Positions 43,327-52,741 of a stretch of DNA of 53,103 nt are shown piece after piece (positions within the stretch are counted from its first letter, which is position 1; the number at the start of each line of letters is the position of its first letter). The notes beneath the pieces were generated by a model. That model had not been told where the DNA came from. It saw only the letters and a program-made list of their open reading frames with translations, and searched no databases. The position numbers were made by a program, and so were the translations under genes. The stretch is taken from assembly GCA_042095835.1 (NCBI GenBank), contig JBELML010000028.1, positions 1-53,103 of the forward strand, read 5' to 3'. The DNA comes from DATFKA01 sp042095835 (GTDB taxonomy: Bacteria > Bacteroidota > Bacteroidia > Chitinophagales > Saprospiraceae).

Positions 43327-44389
43327 TATTACCAAACCTTGATGTTAATATAGAAACACCTACTTTTTCCAACCTATAATGTTCATTAAAATTTTTATTT
43401 ATTTCTTTTTGGTATTCAGCTAGCTGTTCTGGACTTAGATTTAGAACATTTAGCATGGCTTGGCTGAGAGCTTTGGTGTTTTTGGGAGGAATTAAGTACC
43501 CAATCTTTCCATCGTCAAGCATTGAAAAAATTGACCCAACATTACTACTAATTATAAAATTTGAAGCATCCATAGCTTCTAAAATCGACATTGGAAACGC
43601 TTCTTGATAACTTGGTAAAATAAAAACTTCACTTTCATCAAGAAGCTTTTGCTTTTCCCAACCACTTACATAACCAGGAAAGTCTACCCACTTTGTCAGT
43701 TCATATTCTTCACTTAGTTGCTTTGCTTGTGCTAAGTACGGGCCATCACCTGCAATAATCATCTTATAGTCTTGAGGTAACTCTGCCTTGATGTCATTAA
43801 GTGCAGACAGTAGTTCCATTACACCCTTTTCCTTCACAAGACGTGATAAAAATAAAAATTGGTTTCTCACTTTCGGTGTACCTTGACTTTTGCTAGGTAG
43901 GTAGTTAGGAATGAGGTTGATCATTGTAGAGGGGATCGAAAATAAAGAGCTGAGTTGATCTTTCTGGTCTTGTGTAAGTACCCAATAATGATTAATATTT
44001 TTAAAACACCAAGAGAAGAATTTTTTTCTTTGTAGCAGATTACTGGGAAGACCACCATGTATGTGTAGTAATATTTTTTTTCGAGAAAAAAGCTTAATAA
44101 ACTTAAGAAAGAGAAACTTTGGCCAATTCTGTGGGTAAAGACTTATATGGAAATAGATTAAATCGAATTGCTTTGTGGAAAGTTTCCAGATTATCTGTAG
44201 GCAAGAATAAGAAAAATATAAAATCTGCCGTATAGGAGTGCCCCAGTAATCTAAAGGAGCTAGCGTAAATTCAAATTTCTTTTTTAAATCTGAAGCTAAA
44301 AGTAACGAAATCACGGTTACAATACCACCTGGGTTAGATTTTTCTAAGTCTGGACCAATCACTATTATCTTAGGATTTTTTCGAGTCAT
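43307..44389 (-). CDS. Glycosyltransferase family 4 (GT-B)
   Basis: A 360-residue GT4 enzyme. It begins KIIVIGPDLEKSNPGGIVTVI (about 8-28), with a hydrophobic, membrane-associated stretch at about 60-115 (LIYFHISLYPQNWPKFLF). The donor site has FLSRLVKEKGVMELL (about 178-192), GDGPYLAQAKQL (about 210) and PSYQEAFPMSILEAMDASNFII (about 258-280), where the two Glu of the E-x7-E motif are present. It adds a sugar during repeat-unit assembly. It lies 8 bp after the deacetylase-like gene, so these two form a leftward pair. Confidence 0.92.
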   Translation of the reverse strand: MTRKNPKIIVIGPDLEKSNPGGIVTVISLLLASDLKKKFEFTLAPLDYWGTPIRQILYFSYSCLQIIWKLSTKQFDLIYFHISLYPQNWPKFLFLKFIKLFSRKKILLHIHGGLPSNLLQRKKFFSWCFKNINHYWVLTQDQKDQLSSLFSIPSTMINLIPNYLPSKSQGTPKVRNQFLFLSRLVKEKGVMELLSALNDIKAELPQDYKMIIAGDGPYLAQAKQLSEEYELTKWVDFPGYVSGWEKQKLLDESEVFILPSYQEAFPMSILEAMDASNFIISSNVGSIFSMLDDGKIGYLIPPKNTKALSQAMLNVLNLSPEQLAEYQKEINKNFNEHYRLEKVGVSILTSRFGNIINRQV

Positions 44390-44397
44390 CGTGTGTT

Positions 44398-45450
44398 TTA
44401 TGCAAGTGAAATGAATTCTTGGGTGCTAATCCAAGTTAACCATTTTCTAATTTCTTTAGGGTTGCTAAAGTTTTTAGGGTGACCTATTGAAATCAATGGA
44501 TAGCTATCGTCACCAGGTGTTTTTTTGACCTTACTAATAGCTCTTTGGGTAATATAAATTAGCTCTCCAGCAGTTTTTTTTCCACAAAAATCTAACATTT
44601 TGTATTGGGGCCTCACTAACTGCCAAAGCTTTTTCCATTTACTGGAACGAATTGCTATGGATTTTGCTGCAGATTGTCCATAACAATTAGGAGCATTATT
44701 ATCTAAGTTCTTAAGAATAGATAAAAATAAGAAATAGGTGTTTTGAAGTATTCCCATGTTTGTAGTCCAGATGGGATATTCTATGAGCTGGCCTTTATTA
44801 TCTCTCTTTTGGAGGTTATCTCTTATTGGAAATGGCTGGAAAGTGCTCTCATGTCCTCTAAAATCAAAATAGGTAAGGCCATTGTTCATATATGCTCCTG
44901 GAGCGAGAGTGGAGTCTTTTTTGAACCCCACCTGCTGCATGGCTTGAAGGATGGTCTCTTCAGGTTGGATGCACCAGGCTCCTGCACGGAAGGCGTTACA
45001 AGAATATTCAGCATCTACCGACCTAATAATATGTTCCAATGTCTTTTTCCCTTTAGTAAATAACCCTAGTAGACTTCGTTGATCTTCTACCGTTCCTAAA
45101 CCATTGGGGACAAACGGAAGTCGCCAGTAATTGTAATTGAGCTTCCAACCTGCTTGATCATCATATTGTGCATCAATCCATTGAGGATGTAAATGGAGCT
45201 GGACATCATGCCCTCTTTTAATCATATCTTTCATTTGTGCTTCCATTATTGCAGCATCAGATTGGTATTTTGGATGTGTTTTAAAAGCCCAGTACTCATT
45301 CACCTCTGCATAAAATAAAATAGAAGCCCCAAATTCTTCTGCTAAATCCATCATTGCATTTGAGGAATCAATCATACAAGGTTTTACAGAGCCGCTTCCA
45401 TCTCCAAATATTTCATAATCGACGGTGAGGTGGAGCTTAAGTTTTGCCAT
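44398..45450 (-). CDS. Polysaccharide deacetylase-like protein
   Basis: A 350-residue protein with a NodB-like fold start: LHLTVDYEIFGDGSG (about 5-19) supplies the motif-1 Asp, and GHDVQLHLHPQWIDAQ (about 85-100) contributes the His pair (HLHP) of motif 2. The rest has FRAGAWCIQPEE (about 155-166) and a C-terminal ISIGHPKNF (about 322). This matches the carbohydrate esterase family 4-like 'polysaccharide deacetylase-like' group seen in glycan loci. It probably N-deacetylates a sugar in the polymer or an intermediate. It has no signal peptide, suggesting a cytoplasmic substrate. It diverges from the FkbM gene. Confidence 0.8.
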   Translation of the reverse strand: MAKLKLHLTVDYEIFGDGSGSVKPCMIDSSNAMMDLAEEFGASILFYAEVNEYWAFKTHPKYQSDAAIMEAQMKDMIKRGHDVQLHLHPQWIDAQYDDQAGWKLNYNYWRLPFVPNGLGTVEDQRSLLGLFTKGKKTLEHIIRSVDAEYSCNAFRAGAWCIQPEETILQAMQQVGFKKDSTLAPGAYMNNGLTYFDFRGHESTFQPFPIRDNLQKRDNKGQLIEYPIWTTNMGILQNTYFLFLSILKNLDNNAPNCYGQSAAKSIAIRSSKWKKLWQLVRPQYKMLDFCGKKTAGELIYITQRAISKVKKTPGDDSYPLISIGHPKNFSNPKEIRKWLTWISTQEFISLA

Positions 45451-45587
45451 TTGATTATTTGTTTGAACCTTGATTAGGTCTTTATAAGAAGTATATTTAC
45501 TTTCGTGTGTATTTTGGATGTATTGGGTATGTTTTCAATAGTAGACTCAATCATGCTTCTAAAATAACTGATGAAAATCAAAAACAG

Positions 45588-46700
45588 ATGCCAAGATTTA
45601 CTCCCTTTTTGTCGGCTTTAATCCAGGAAATACCTCAAAAGTTATCGAATAATTTTAAAGATAATATTGATTTTGCAAGATACCCAAATTACAGTATTCC
45701 TGTTAAAACTCGAATTCGGCTTGTTCTTGCAAGATTATTGGGAGGTATAGGGGCGAAAAGTAGCCTGTTTCAAAAAGTAGCTTTATTTCCCATTTACCCA
45801 TTTCTTTCAAGGTTATCTAGTTTCTATGATAGCTTAGCTGATGAGCAATCTAAAAATCTACTTATAGATCTTAGCCTTTATCGCGCTTTGGGGCCATCTA
45901 AAATCAAATTAGCCCTAAACAATAGCGAGTACTGGGATGGCGTGAAATACTTTGAGAGCTTGATTGTAGAAAAACAATTTCTTGATCTAAGTTTTATGAA
46001 TCGTACGCTTCATTTACATAATCTTGATCCAGTTGGTTTCCCAATTCAGCTTTATATCAATTCAAAAGGTGCTTTTACGACATTCCAGTTGGCCCAATAT
46101 GAATATATCACAGATGGAGTTTCAATTGGTGCACAAGATGGTGAAACTGTTCTAGATTTAGGAGGCTGTTTTGGAGATACGGCGCTCTATTTTAGTCATA
46201 AAGTGGGTAATTCTGGAGCGGTTTACTCTTTTGAATTCATCCCTAACAATATTGCTATTTTTAATAAGAATCTAGGATTAAATAAGAATCGGAACTCTAA
46301 TATAGAAATTGTAAACAATCCAGTTTGGGATACCTCTGGTAAAAAAGTCTACTTTAAAGATAACGGCCCAGGTAGTAAAGTTACATTTTCTGATTTTCAA
46401 GATAAAGAAGGAATTATAGAGACCTTATCGATAGACGATTTCTGTGTGGCGAAAAAAATTCAACCGGATTTTATAAAAATGGATATAGAAGGTGCAGAAT
46501 TGCCTGCCTTAAAAGGAGCTGAAAATATAATTAAACGATATCGACCCAAACTTGGGATTTCAATTTATCATGGGATGAATGATTTTGTTGGTATTGTTGA
46601 ATATTTAAAATCATTGGATTTGAGTTATATCTTCTATATTAAACATAACACTATTCACAAAGAAGAGACCGTGCTTTTTGCTGAAGTAAATAGAGATTAG
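45588..46700 (+). CDS. FkbM family methyltransferase
   Basis: A SAM-dependent O-methyltransferase of about 370 residues. The ATG at 45588 (MPRFTPFLSALIQEI) is my choice; the frame is open to a GTG at 45507, but a TATATTTA -7-like box at 45492-45499 would leave that start almost no leader. The Rossmann motif I is TVLDLGGCFGDTALYFSHKVG, followed by VYSFEFIPNN and the FkbM-specific FIKMDIEGAELPALKGAE. A long N-terminal section (first ~180 residues) has no clear homology. It probably methylates a hydroxyl of a sugar in the glycan. Its stop adjoins the next gene's ATG. Confidence 0.85.
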   Translation: MPRFTPFLSALIQEIPQKLSNNFKDNIDFARYPNYSIPVKTRIRLVLARLLGGIGAKSSLFQKVALFPIYPFLSRLSSFYDSLADEQSKNLLIDLSLYRALGPSKIKLALNNSEYWDGVKYFESLIVEKQFLDLSFMNRTLHLHNLDPVGFPIQLYINSKGAFTTFQLAQYEYITDGVSIGAQDGETVLDLGGCFGDTALYFSHKVGNSGAVYSFEFIPNNIAIFNKNLGLNKNRNSNIEIVNNPVWDTSGKKVYFKDNGPGSKVTFSDFQDKEGIIETLSIDDFCVAKKIQPDFIKMDIEGAELPALKGAENIIKRYRPKLGISIYHGMNDFVGIVEYLKSLDLSYIFYIKHNTIHKEETVLFAEVNRD

Positions 46701-47786
46701 ATGATACCTGTTACTAAACCTTTCTTACCTCCTAAAGAGGAATATGACGCGTATCTTGCACAAATATGGGAGCGTAATTGGCTTACAAATAATGGACCAT
46801 TAGTTAATGAACTCGAGATGAGACTTAAAAAGTATCTCAGTTTAGACCATTTATTGTTTGTTGGGAATGGAACTATAGCTTTACAGTTGGCAATTAAAGC
46901 ATTAGGTTTAAACGGAGAAATTATTACTACACCCTTCTCTTATATAGCTACTACTAGCAGTATCGTTTGGGAAAATTGTGTACCTATATTTGTTGATATA
47001 GACCCTAGTACTCTTAATATTGATCCAAGTAAGATAGAAAAAGCAATCACTTCAGAAACCTCTGCAATTTTAGCTACCCATGTTTTCGGAAATCCATGTA
47101 GTTTAGAGGTTATTGAGAGTATAGCCAATGCAAATGGATTAAAAGTTATTTATGATGCAGCACATGCTTTTGGCGTTTCTATAAAAGGGCATTCTATTTT
47201 TGAATATGGTGATATTAGCACAACAAGTTTTCATGCGACAAAATTATTCCAAACAATAGAAGGAGGAGGTGTTTTTACTCAATCAGAAGAGATACTTAGA
47301 AGAATAAGGTATATGAGGAACTTTGGCCATGATGGCCCTGAAAAATTTCATTGTGTTGGAATTAATGGTAAAAATTCTGAGTTTCATGCGGCAATGGGGC
47401 TATGCAATTTAAAATACATTGAAAGTATAATTTCTAGGAGAAGACTTATTAGTGAGGAATATGATAAAAGGCTAGCAGGATTAGGATTAGTTAAACAATT
47501 GTTATCGATTGAAAAAGATAATTATAATTATTCTTACTACCCTGTGATATTCGAAAGTGAGGATCAGTTGTTACGAGTTAAATCTAAATTAGAAGCTGCA
47601 AATATTTTTCCCAGAAGGTATTTTTATCCAAGCCTATCATCTTTATCATATTTAAAAATTTCTACAAATTGCCCAATTACAGAATCCATATCCAGTAGGA
47701 TTCTTTGTTTGCCTTTATTTCATGAGTTGAAAGAAAGTGAGGTTGGTCAAATTTGTCATGTTTTAAAGAACGGAATGAATGGATGA
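46701..47786 (+). CDS. DegT/DnrJ/EryC1/StrS aminotransferase, VioA-like
   Basis: A 361-residue PLP-dependent sugar aminotransferase. It begins MIPVTKPFLPPKEEY, and WERNWLTNNGPLV, TTPFSYIATTSS, DAAHAFG (about 152-158) and the PLP-lysine motif SFHATKLFQTIEGGG (Lys about 181) follow. The pattern resembles VioA, which makes dTDP-4-amino-4,6-dideoxyglucose from the 4-keto sugar. The rmlA/rmlB genes that would make the substrate are not in the window. It starts directly after the FkbM stop and ends 8 bp into the sulfotransferase gene, a tight rightward operon. Confidence 0.9.
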   Translation: MIPVTKPFLPPKEEYDAYLAQIWERNWLTNNGPLVNELEMRLKKYLSLDHLLFVGNGTIALQLAIKALGLNGEIITTPFSYIATTSSIVWENCVPIFVDIDPSTLNIDPSKIEKAITSETSAILATHVFGNPCSLEVIESIANANGLKVIYDAAHAFGVSIKGHSIFEYGDISTTSFHATKLFQTIEGGGVFTQSEEILRRIRYMRNFGHDGPEKFHCVGINGKNSEFHAAMGLCNLKYIESIISRRRLISEEYDKRLAGLGLVKQLLSIEKDNYNYSYYPVIFESEDQLLRVKSKLEAANIFPRRYFYPSLSSLSYLKISTNCPITESISSRILCLPLFHELKESEVGQICHVLKNGMNG

Positions 47787-48687
47787 TAGTCAAGTATATA
47801 ACGTCAATTTAGATCACTCTCCTATTTTTATAATAGGCAACCCAAGGTCTGGGACAAGTCTTTTAAGGAGAATTATTAACGCTCATTCTTCTGTTGTGAT
47901 TCCCCCCGAATGTGGATTTGCTCAATGGCTCTTCAAAGAATATTCAGATTGGACTCTTAGTTCTAATAAAGAGGAAAAGGTAAATCAATTTATTTTCGAC
48001 CTTAGTAGGTGCCGGAAAATTGAAACATGGGAACTTGATTTTCAAAGATTATCTATTGAGATAATAAAAAAAGAACCTGCGAATTATTCAAAACTTATCG
48101 ATTTAGTTTATCGTTCTTATGGCCAAAGCCAAAACCAAAGCCAAAGTATCGAAAGATGGGGGGATAAGAATAATTATTATATTAATCATATTCCGTTAAT
48201 GATTCAATTATTTCCGAATGCTCAATTTGTATTAATTATCCGAGATGGAAGAGATGTGTCTTGTTCTTATAAGGAGTTGGCAAAGAAAAAGCTACGTGGA
48301 GTATATAAACCCGTATTGCCCACCGATATATCTGAAATTGCAAGGGAATGGCTTTCAAATAATGAGAATTCTTTGAATGTATTAAGTGGTCTTGAGGAAA
48401 AACAATTTTACACTGTTAGATATGAAGATTTAGTTACGGAAGCAGATTCTGCTGTAAAATCTATTTGTAAATTTTTAAATCTAGACTTTGAGAGGATGAT
48501 GCTAAATCATTATTCTTCTAGGAAGGCTTTAGAGCCTAAAATGTTTTTGAAATGGAAAGAAAGGTTAGTTCAGCCAATTGACCAGCAATCTGTGGGAAGA
48601 TATCTAAAGGATTTAACCCCTTCAGAGATAGATGACTTTAATAAGATTGCTAAATCATTGCTCAAGAAATTTGGGTATTTAATTTAA
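47779..48687 (+). CDS. Sulfotransferase family protein, second copy
   Basis: A 302-residue sulfotransferase-like protein with the PAPS loop IFIIGNPRSGTSLLRRIIN (about 14-32) and the 3'-phosphate motif VLIIRDGRDVSCSYKELAKKKLRG (about 150-173). A C-terminal FYTVRYEDLVTEADSAVKSICKFLNLDF block (about 213-240) is typical of the family. It differs a lot from the 42358 protein, so the two probably act on different positions or sugars. The ATG overlaps the aminotransferase end by 8 bp, giving coupled translation. It adds to the case for a sulfated glycan. Confidence 0.87.
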   Translation: MDDSQVYNVNLDHSPIFIIGNPRSGTSLLRRIINAHSSVVIPPECGFAQWLFKEYSDWTLSSNKEEKVNQFIFDLSRCRKIETWELDFQRLSIEIIKKEPANYSKLIDLVYRSYGQSQNQSQSIERWGDKNNYYINHIPLMIQLFPNAQFVLIIRDGRDVSCSYKELAKKKLRGVYKPVLPTDISEIAREWLSNNENSLNVLSGLEEKQFYTVRYEDLVTEADSAVKSICKFLNLDFERMMLNHYSSRKALEPKMFLKWKERLVQPIDQQSVGRYLKDLTPSEIDDFNKIAKSLLKKFGYLI

Positions 48688-48690
48688 AAA

Positions 48691-49659
48691 ATGACGGTAA
48701 ATCCAATGGTATCGGTTAGGGTAATTACCTATAACCATGAATCTTTTATTAGGCAGTGTCTTGATAGCATATTGTCTCAGAAGACTAATTTTCCATTTGA
48801 AATATTGATTGGAGAAGATGAATCTTCAGATCAAACAAGGGAAATTTGTATTCAGTATGCTGAAAAATATCCGAAATTAATCAAGTTGTTTCTACGGAGT
48901 AGGTCTGATGTGATTTATAGAAAAGGTCTTCCAACCAATAAGTTTAACTTCAGAGAGACCTTTAAAGCGGCAACTGGTAAGTATATTGCTATTTGCGATG
49001 GAGATGATTACTGGACTGACGATTATAAACTTCAAAAACAAGTTGAATTTTTAGAAGCAAACCAAGATTTTGCTATCTGCCATCATCATGGTTATAAGTT
49101 AATTGAAAGAGAGAATAAAAAGCAATTTGTTCCTTTTAAAAAGCAATCAGAGGTTTCAAACCTAGGGGATTTACTCAAGGATAATTTTATTGTTAATTGT
49201 ACTGTAATGTATAAAGCCGGTTTGGTCAGGGATTTTCCACAATGGTTTTATGAATCTCCAGTTGGGGATTTTCCTTTACACATATTGCACGCTATGCATG
49301 GGAAAATTGGATATTTAGAAGATAGTATGTCTGTATATAGAAAACATTCTGGGGGTATATGGACTGGAGACAAAAGTATACGTAGAGTAAATGAAGTTAT
49401 TGAGTTTTTTGAGTTACTAAAGTCAGAGGTACTACCATCGAAATGGCATAAATCGCTCAATAGATTTATTTATCTATATCATTATAGAGCTGCTTGCATT
49501 CATGAAAGGAACACAGAAGAATTTATTGATCATTTTAACTATCTTAAAAAAAATTTCGCCTTCCATTCTTCTAAAATTAATAAAATTATAAACGTATATC
49601 TGAAGTACTACCTAGGCTATACATTGAAAAAAAATATTTTAAGTCGGTTAAACGATTAG
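48691..49659 (+). CDS. GT2 family glycosyltransferase
   Basis: A 322-residue inverting GT-A enzyme. It has VSVRVITYNHESFIRQCLDS (about 7-26), FEILIGEDESSDQT (about 36-49) and the metal-binding DGDDYWTDDYKLQKQ (about 106-120, DxD-like DGDD). A C-terminal helical section lacks membrane segments, so it is a cytoplasmic sugar transferase. It follows the second sulfotransferase by 3 bp in the same operon. The acceptor and donor cannot be read from the sequence. Confidence 0.9.
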   Translation: MTVNPMVSVRVITYNHESFIRQCLDSILSQKTNFPFEILIGEDESSDQTREICIQYAEKYPKLIKLFLRSRSDVIYRKGLPTNKFNFRETFKAATGKYIAICDGDDYWTDDYKLQKQVEFLEANQDFAICHHHGYKLIERENKKQFVPFKKQSEVSNLGDLLKDNFIVNCTVMYKAGLVRDFPQWFYESPVGDFPLHILHAMHGKIGYLEDSMSVYRKHSGGIWTGDKSIRRVNEVIEFFELLKSEVLPSKWHKSLNRFIYLYHYRAACIHERNTEEFIDHFNYLKKNFAFHSSKINKIINVYLKYYLGYTLKKNILSRLND

Positions 49660-49694
49660 ATCAATCCTATTTAAATAGAAAATAATCTAATGGT

Positions 49695-51194
49695 ATGGGG
49701 GTAATTAAAAGACAAGGTATTAAGAGAGGGGTTATTTCTTATATAGGAGTTGGAATAGGTTTTTTAAGTACAATATTCATTTTTCCAAGAAATTTTGAAG
49801 CGTACGGACTCATTCAAGCTTTGATAAACTTCACAGCTTTATTGGCTCCAATATTAATGCTTGGAGTGAATTCACTTACCATAAAGTTTTTTGAAGAGGT
49901 TTCTAATAAAAAAAATGGACATAATGGATGGTTAGGTTTCTTATTGCTGACATCATTTTCTATTGCTTTTTTTTGGGTGACAGTAGGAGCTGTATCAAAA
50001 GATAGTTTTTTACATTTTCTTTCAAATCTAAATTTTGATTCTAGAAAACTGGAAGAAAATTACTTAGCCTTGTGCTTCCTTTGCTTATTCTCAATTGGCG
50101 TTAGTCTATTGAAGGCTTATGTTAGCAATTTTCAGAGAATTGTAGTTCCTAATATTATTTCAGACTTAAGTTTGAAGGTAGCATTACCAATTCTTGTAAT
50201 ACTTAATTTGTTTGGAAAGATTTCTTTGTCAGGTGTAGTAGTTTGGTTTATTGGTTATAATGCTATAGTTTTTTTTAGCCTTGTTCTTTACTCTATTTTT
50301 CTTAAACAGTTTTACCTTAAAATTAATTTTCAATTTTACACTCGAGAAAGGTTGAAAAGAATGGGGCTGTTTGCTGCTTATGGAATTCTTGGCACACTTG
50401 GAGGTGTATTAGTTACTCGTATAGATACAATAATGGTGGCGGGCTTAATAGAAGGGTATGAAAAAACAGGAATTTACAGTTTTAGTAATAATGTTTCGAA
50501 TATAATTACTATACCTTTTTCCTCTTTCTTTGCAATAGCGTCTCCATTGATTTCAAAACATATTTATAATGAAGAAATGGAAGACATTAGAGATTTATAT
50601 GTTAGATCTTCCATAAGCCTTCTAGCAGTAGGGTTAGCAATATTTTTCCTACTCTGGTTATCTATTGATGAACTATTTTTAATGACTGGAAATTATGACC
50701 AGGTCAGCCTTGGGAAGTATGCTTTTTTTTGCCTTGGACTAAGTAAGGTGATAGATATGGTGACTGGAATCAATGGTCAGATTATTACTTTTTCTAAATA
50801 CTACAGGTTCAATCTACTTGCTGTCTTTTTACTAGGTTTTCTCAATATTGGATTAAACTATTACTTCGTACCTTTATATGGCTTATTAGGTGCAGCGATT
50901 GGAACTCTTGTGTCATTAACCACTTTCAACTTAATTAAGTACCTCTTTGTGCTCTTTGTCTTCAAAATGCAACCCTTTACTTTAAAAACAGTATTAGTGA
51001 TTATTTTTGGTTTTAGCGCTTTTTGTTTGGCTTCAATTCTTCCTGATTCTGGTTTGATTATAGTGAATATAATTCTTAATAGTATTGTGTTTGGCCTTTC
51101 ATTTCTTTTTCTAATGCTCTATTTTAACCCATCAAAGGATTTAACTAGTCTTTATAAAGAAGGAGTTAAAAAACTATCAAGATTTTTTAGATAA
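49695..51194 (+). CDS. wzx: Oligosaccharide flippase (Wzx-like)
   Basis: A 499-residue membrane protein with about twelve to fourteen hydrophobic segments spread over the full length. It has the GILGTLGGVLVTRIDTIMVAGLI section (about 232-254), typical of the polysaccharide-biosynthesis MATE-like flippases, and the SSFFAIASPLISKHIYNEE block near 275-292. Wzx flips the undecaprenyl-linked repeat unit to the periplasm. No Wzy polymerase was recognised in the window, so polymerisation may be encoded elsewhere or be absent. It is the last gene of the 45588-51194 rightward operon. Confidence 0.87.
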   Translation: MGVIKRQGIKRGVISYIGVGIGFLSTIFIFPRNFEAYGLIQALINFTALLAPILMLGVNSLTIKFFEEVSNKKNGHNGWLGFLLLTSFSIAFFWVTVGAVSKDSFLHFLSNLNFDSRKLEENYLALCFLCLFSIGVSLLKAYVSNFQRIVVPNIISDLSLKVALPILVILNLFGKISLSGVVVWFIGYNAIVFFSLVLYSIFLKQFYLKINFQFYTRERLKRMGLFAAYGILGTLGGVLVTRIDTIMVAGLIEGYEKTGIYSFSNNVSNIITIPFSSFFAIASPLISKHIYNEEMEDIRDLYVRSSISLLAVGLAIFFLLWLSIDELFLMTGNYDQVSLGKYAFFCLGLSKVIDMVTGINGQIITFSKYYRFNLLAVFLLGFLNIGLNYYFVPLYGLLGAAIGTLVSLTTFNLIKYLFVLFVFKMQPFTLKTVLVIIFGFSAFCLASILPDSGLIIVNIILNSIVFGLSFLFLMLYFNPSKDLTSLYKEGVKKLSRFFR

Positions 51195-51210
51195 TTTTTT
51201 CTTTTTAGAT

Positions 51211-51918
51211 TCAATTTTTCTTAGCTAGTACTAATAAAGAATACCCTCCTAATAAGTGGACTATAAAATCTGGTGCAATCGGGAAAATCATGCTCCTAGG
51301 TATATTGAGTATCTTAGTTTCAATAGATCGATTTGGTAATTTACATCCAGCCGTATAAAAGGAATCTACAATTTCATACCCCGTATCTTCAAGTGCTGCA
51401 AGAGCAGTTTTCCTAGTGAAATAATGGATGTGTCCTAGCCTATCTCGTAATCTTGTTAGCTTTCCGCGTAAAATGTTATTACAATTGATGTCTAAAGGGA
51501 TATGAAAAATAAAATACTCCGCTTTATCATTACATGCGGATAAAAATTCTAAATAATTTGGAACATGCTCAAAGACATCAATCATTAGCATTAAATCAAA
51601 TGCCATATCTTTTTTTTCTAGTAAATTTTCACAACGAAATCGCACATTTGACTTCTCTTTTTGTTTCGCTATTTTAATAGCATCAGGTGCAATATCATAG
51701 CCGTCATAACTAATTTTAGGATTATTTATATGCTTATCTAATTCATAAAGGATTTCTCCAACACCGCAACCAATCTCTACAATACTTTTAAATTGTAATT
51801 TTTGTTTTGTGAGCATCTTTCGGATCTGTCCTGCTTTCCATGGAGAATCTTCTGCATGCCAGGTTTTATTTTTTTCTAGATACTCAGAGTTTTGATTGGA
51901 GTAAATATCTTTAATCAT
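51211..51918 (-). CDS. Class I SAM-dependent methyltransferase
   Basis: A 235-residue methyltransferase. Motif I is SIVEIGCGVGEILYELDKHI (about 44-63) and the acidic ribose ligand is in YDGYDIAPDAI (about 70-80). A later motif is LMLMIDVFEHVPNYLEFL (about 110-127). A LGHIHYFTRKTALAALEDTGYEIV section (about 163-186) is like that of methyltransferases in O-antigen and capsule loci. It may methylate a sugar or the end of the chain. The gene runs leftward and its stop is 16 bp from the flippase stop, making a convergent pair. Confidence 0.88.
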   Translation of the reverse strand: MIKDIYSNQNSEYLEKNKTWHAEDSPWKAGQIRKMLTKQKLQFKSIVEIGCGVGEILYELDKHINNPKISYDGYDIAPDAIKIAKQKEKSNVRFRCENLLEKKDMAFDLMLMIDVFEHVPNYLEFLSACNDKAEYFIFHIPLDINCNNILRGKLTRLRDRLGHIHYFTRKTALAALEDTGYEIVDSFYTAGCKLPNRSIETKILNIPRSMIFPIAPDFIVHLLGGYSLLVLAKKN

Positions 51919-52098
51919 GATTTAAAATTTATAAACGGGAAGATATCATGTTTTCAGTGATTTAAGAATTAGAGCTGTAGTTTATTCAATCTCAATTTAT
52001 GAATTGTTTAGTACTGAGGATTGATTATTTTCTAGTATTGATTTTTGGCTCAATTTTCTTACCATTGTGACTTATTCCTATATTTATCATAAGTAATA

Positions 52099-52653
52099 AT
52101 GCAAAACCACACCCTCTTCCTAGACCGCGACGGCGTCATCAACCAGCGTATCCCAGATGCTTATGTCAATCATTGGGATGATTTTCGCTTTCATCGAGGT
52201 GCGGTGGAGGCGATTGTTCGTTTTAGTCAACTTTTTGAGCGGATCATTGTGGTCACTAATCAACAAGGCATTGGTAAAGGTATCATGACTGTGCACCAAT
52301 TGAATCGAATCCATCAACGTATGGAGGAGGCCCTGGTCAAAGCCGGTGGTAGGATCGATGGTATCTATTTTTGTGGTGACCTGAAGTCCCAAGCCAATAA
52401 CTGCCGAAAACCTGCTCCCGCAATGGCCCTGCAAGCTCAAAAAGATTTTCCTGCGATTGATTTCCAGCAATCGATTATGGTGGGAGACTCTATCTCTGAT
52501 CTGCAATTTGGGCGTAAGCTTGGTATGAAAACGGTGCTCATCACCACCAAACTAGATGAAAAATATTTATGGGAGCAACATCAGAAAGATTGGGACTATC
52601 AATTTGAAAGCTTGGCAGAAATGGCTAGAAAGGTTGATGAGGTTAGAAATTGA
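52099..52653 (+). CDS. gmhB: HAD phosphatase, GmhB-like
   Basis: A 184-residue HAD-IIIA phosphatase. Motif I FLDRDGVINQR (Asp9 and Asp11), motif II VVTNQQG (about 52-58), Lys in NNCRKPAPA and motif III MVGDSISDLQFG (about 134-145) are all present. GmhB removes the C7 phosphate of heptose 1,7-bisphosphate in heptose synthesis. The zinc loop that carries four Cys/His in typical GmhB is partly replaced (CGDLKSQANNC), so a histidinol-phosphatase or sugar-phosphatase role is also possible. Base composition is back to the genome norm. Confidence 0.8.
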   Translation: MQNHTLFLDRDGVINQRIPDAYVNHWDDFRFHRGAVEAIVRFSQLFERIIVVTNQQGIGKGIMTVHQLNRIHQRMEEALVKAGGRIDGIYFCGDLKSQANNCRKPAPAMALQAQKDFPAIDFQQSIMVGDSISDLQFGRKLGMKTVLITTKLDEKYLWEQHQKDWDYQFESLAEMARKVDEVRN

Positions 52654-52741
52654 TAAGGTTATAATTTCGCTTTTCCTTTTACCTTCTTTGGTGTCCGGTA
52701 CTATGCGTAAGTTGTATTAACAATTTAATTGCTTAACTATA

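Larger units (their letters stand above)
34440..52090. other. AT-rich surface-polysaccharide island
   Basis: From inside wbpB to just before the GmhB-like gene the sequence is clearly richer in A and T than on either side. Hand-counted 60-base lines give about 45-48% G+C in 33421-34260 and about 25-37% just after 34440. Every gene inside belongs to glycan assembly or modification, and the gene order changes strand often, with overlaps and near-zero gaps. This is the usual look of a horizontally exchanged O-antigen, capsule or exopolysaccharide locus. Confidence 0.7.

Noticed and set aside
34104..47786. A complete WbpA-B-E-D-I pathway for UDP-diacetamido-mannuronate
   Set aside because: Only WbpB and a WecB/WbpI-type epimerase are present. 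The aminotransferase looks VioA-like, and no 6-dehydrogenase or N-acetyltransferase was found, so the pathway is not supported within the window.
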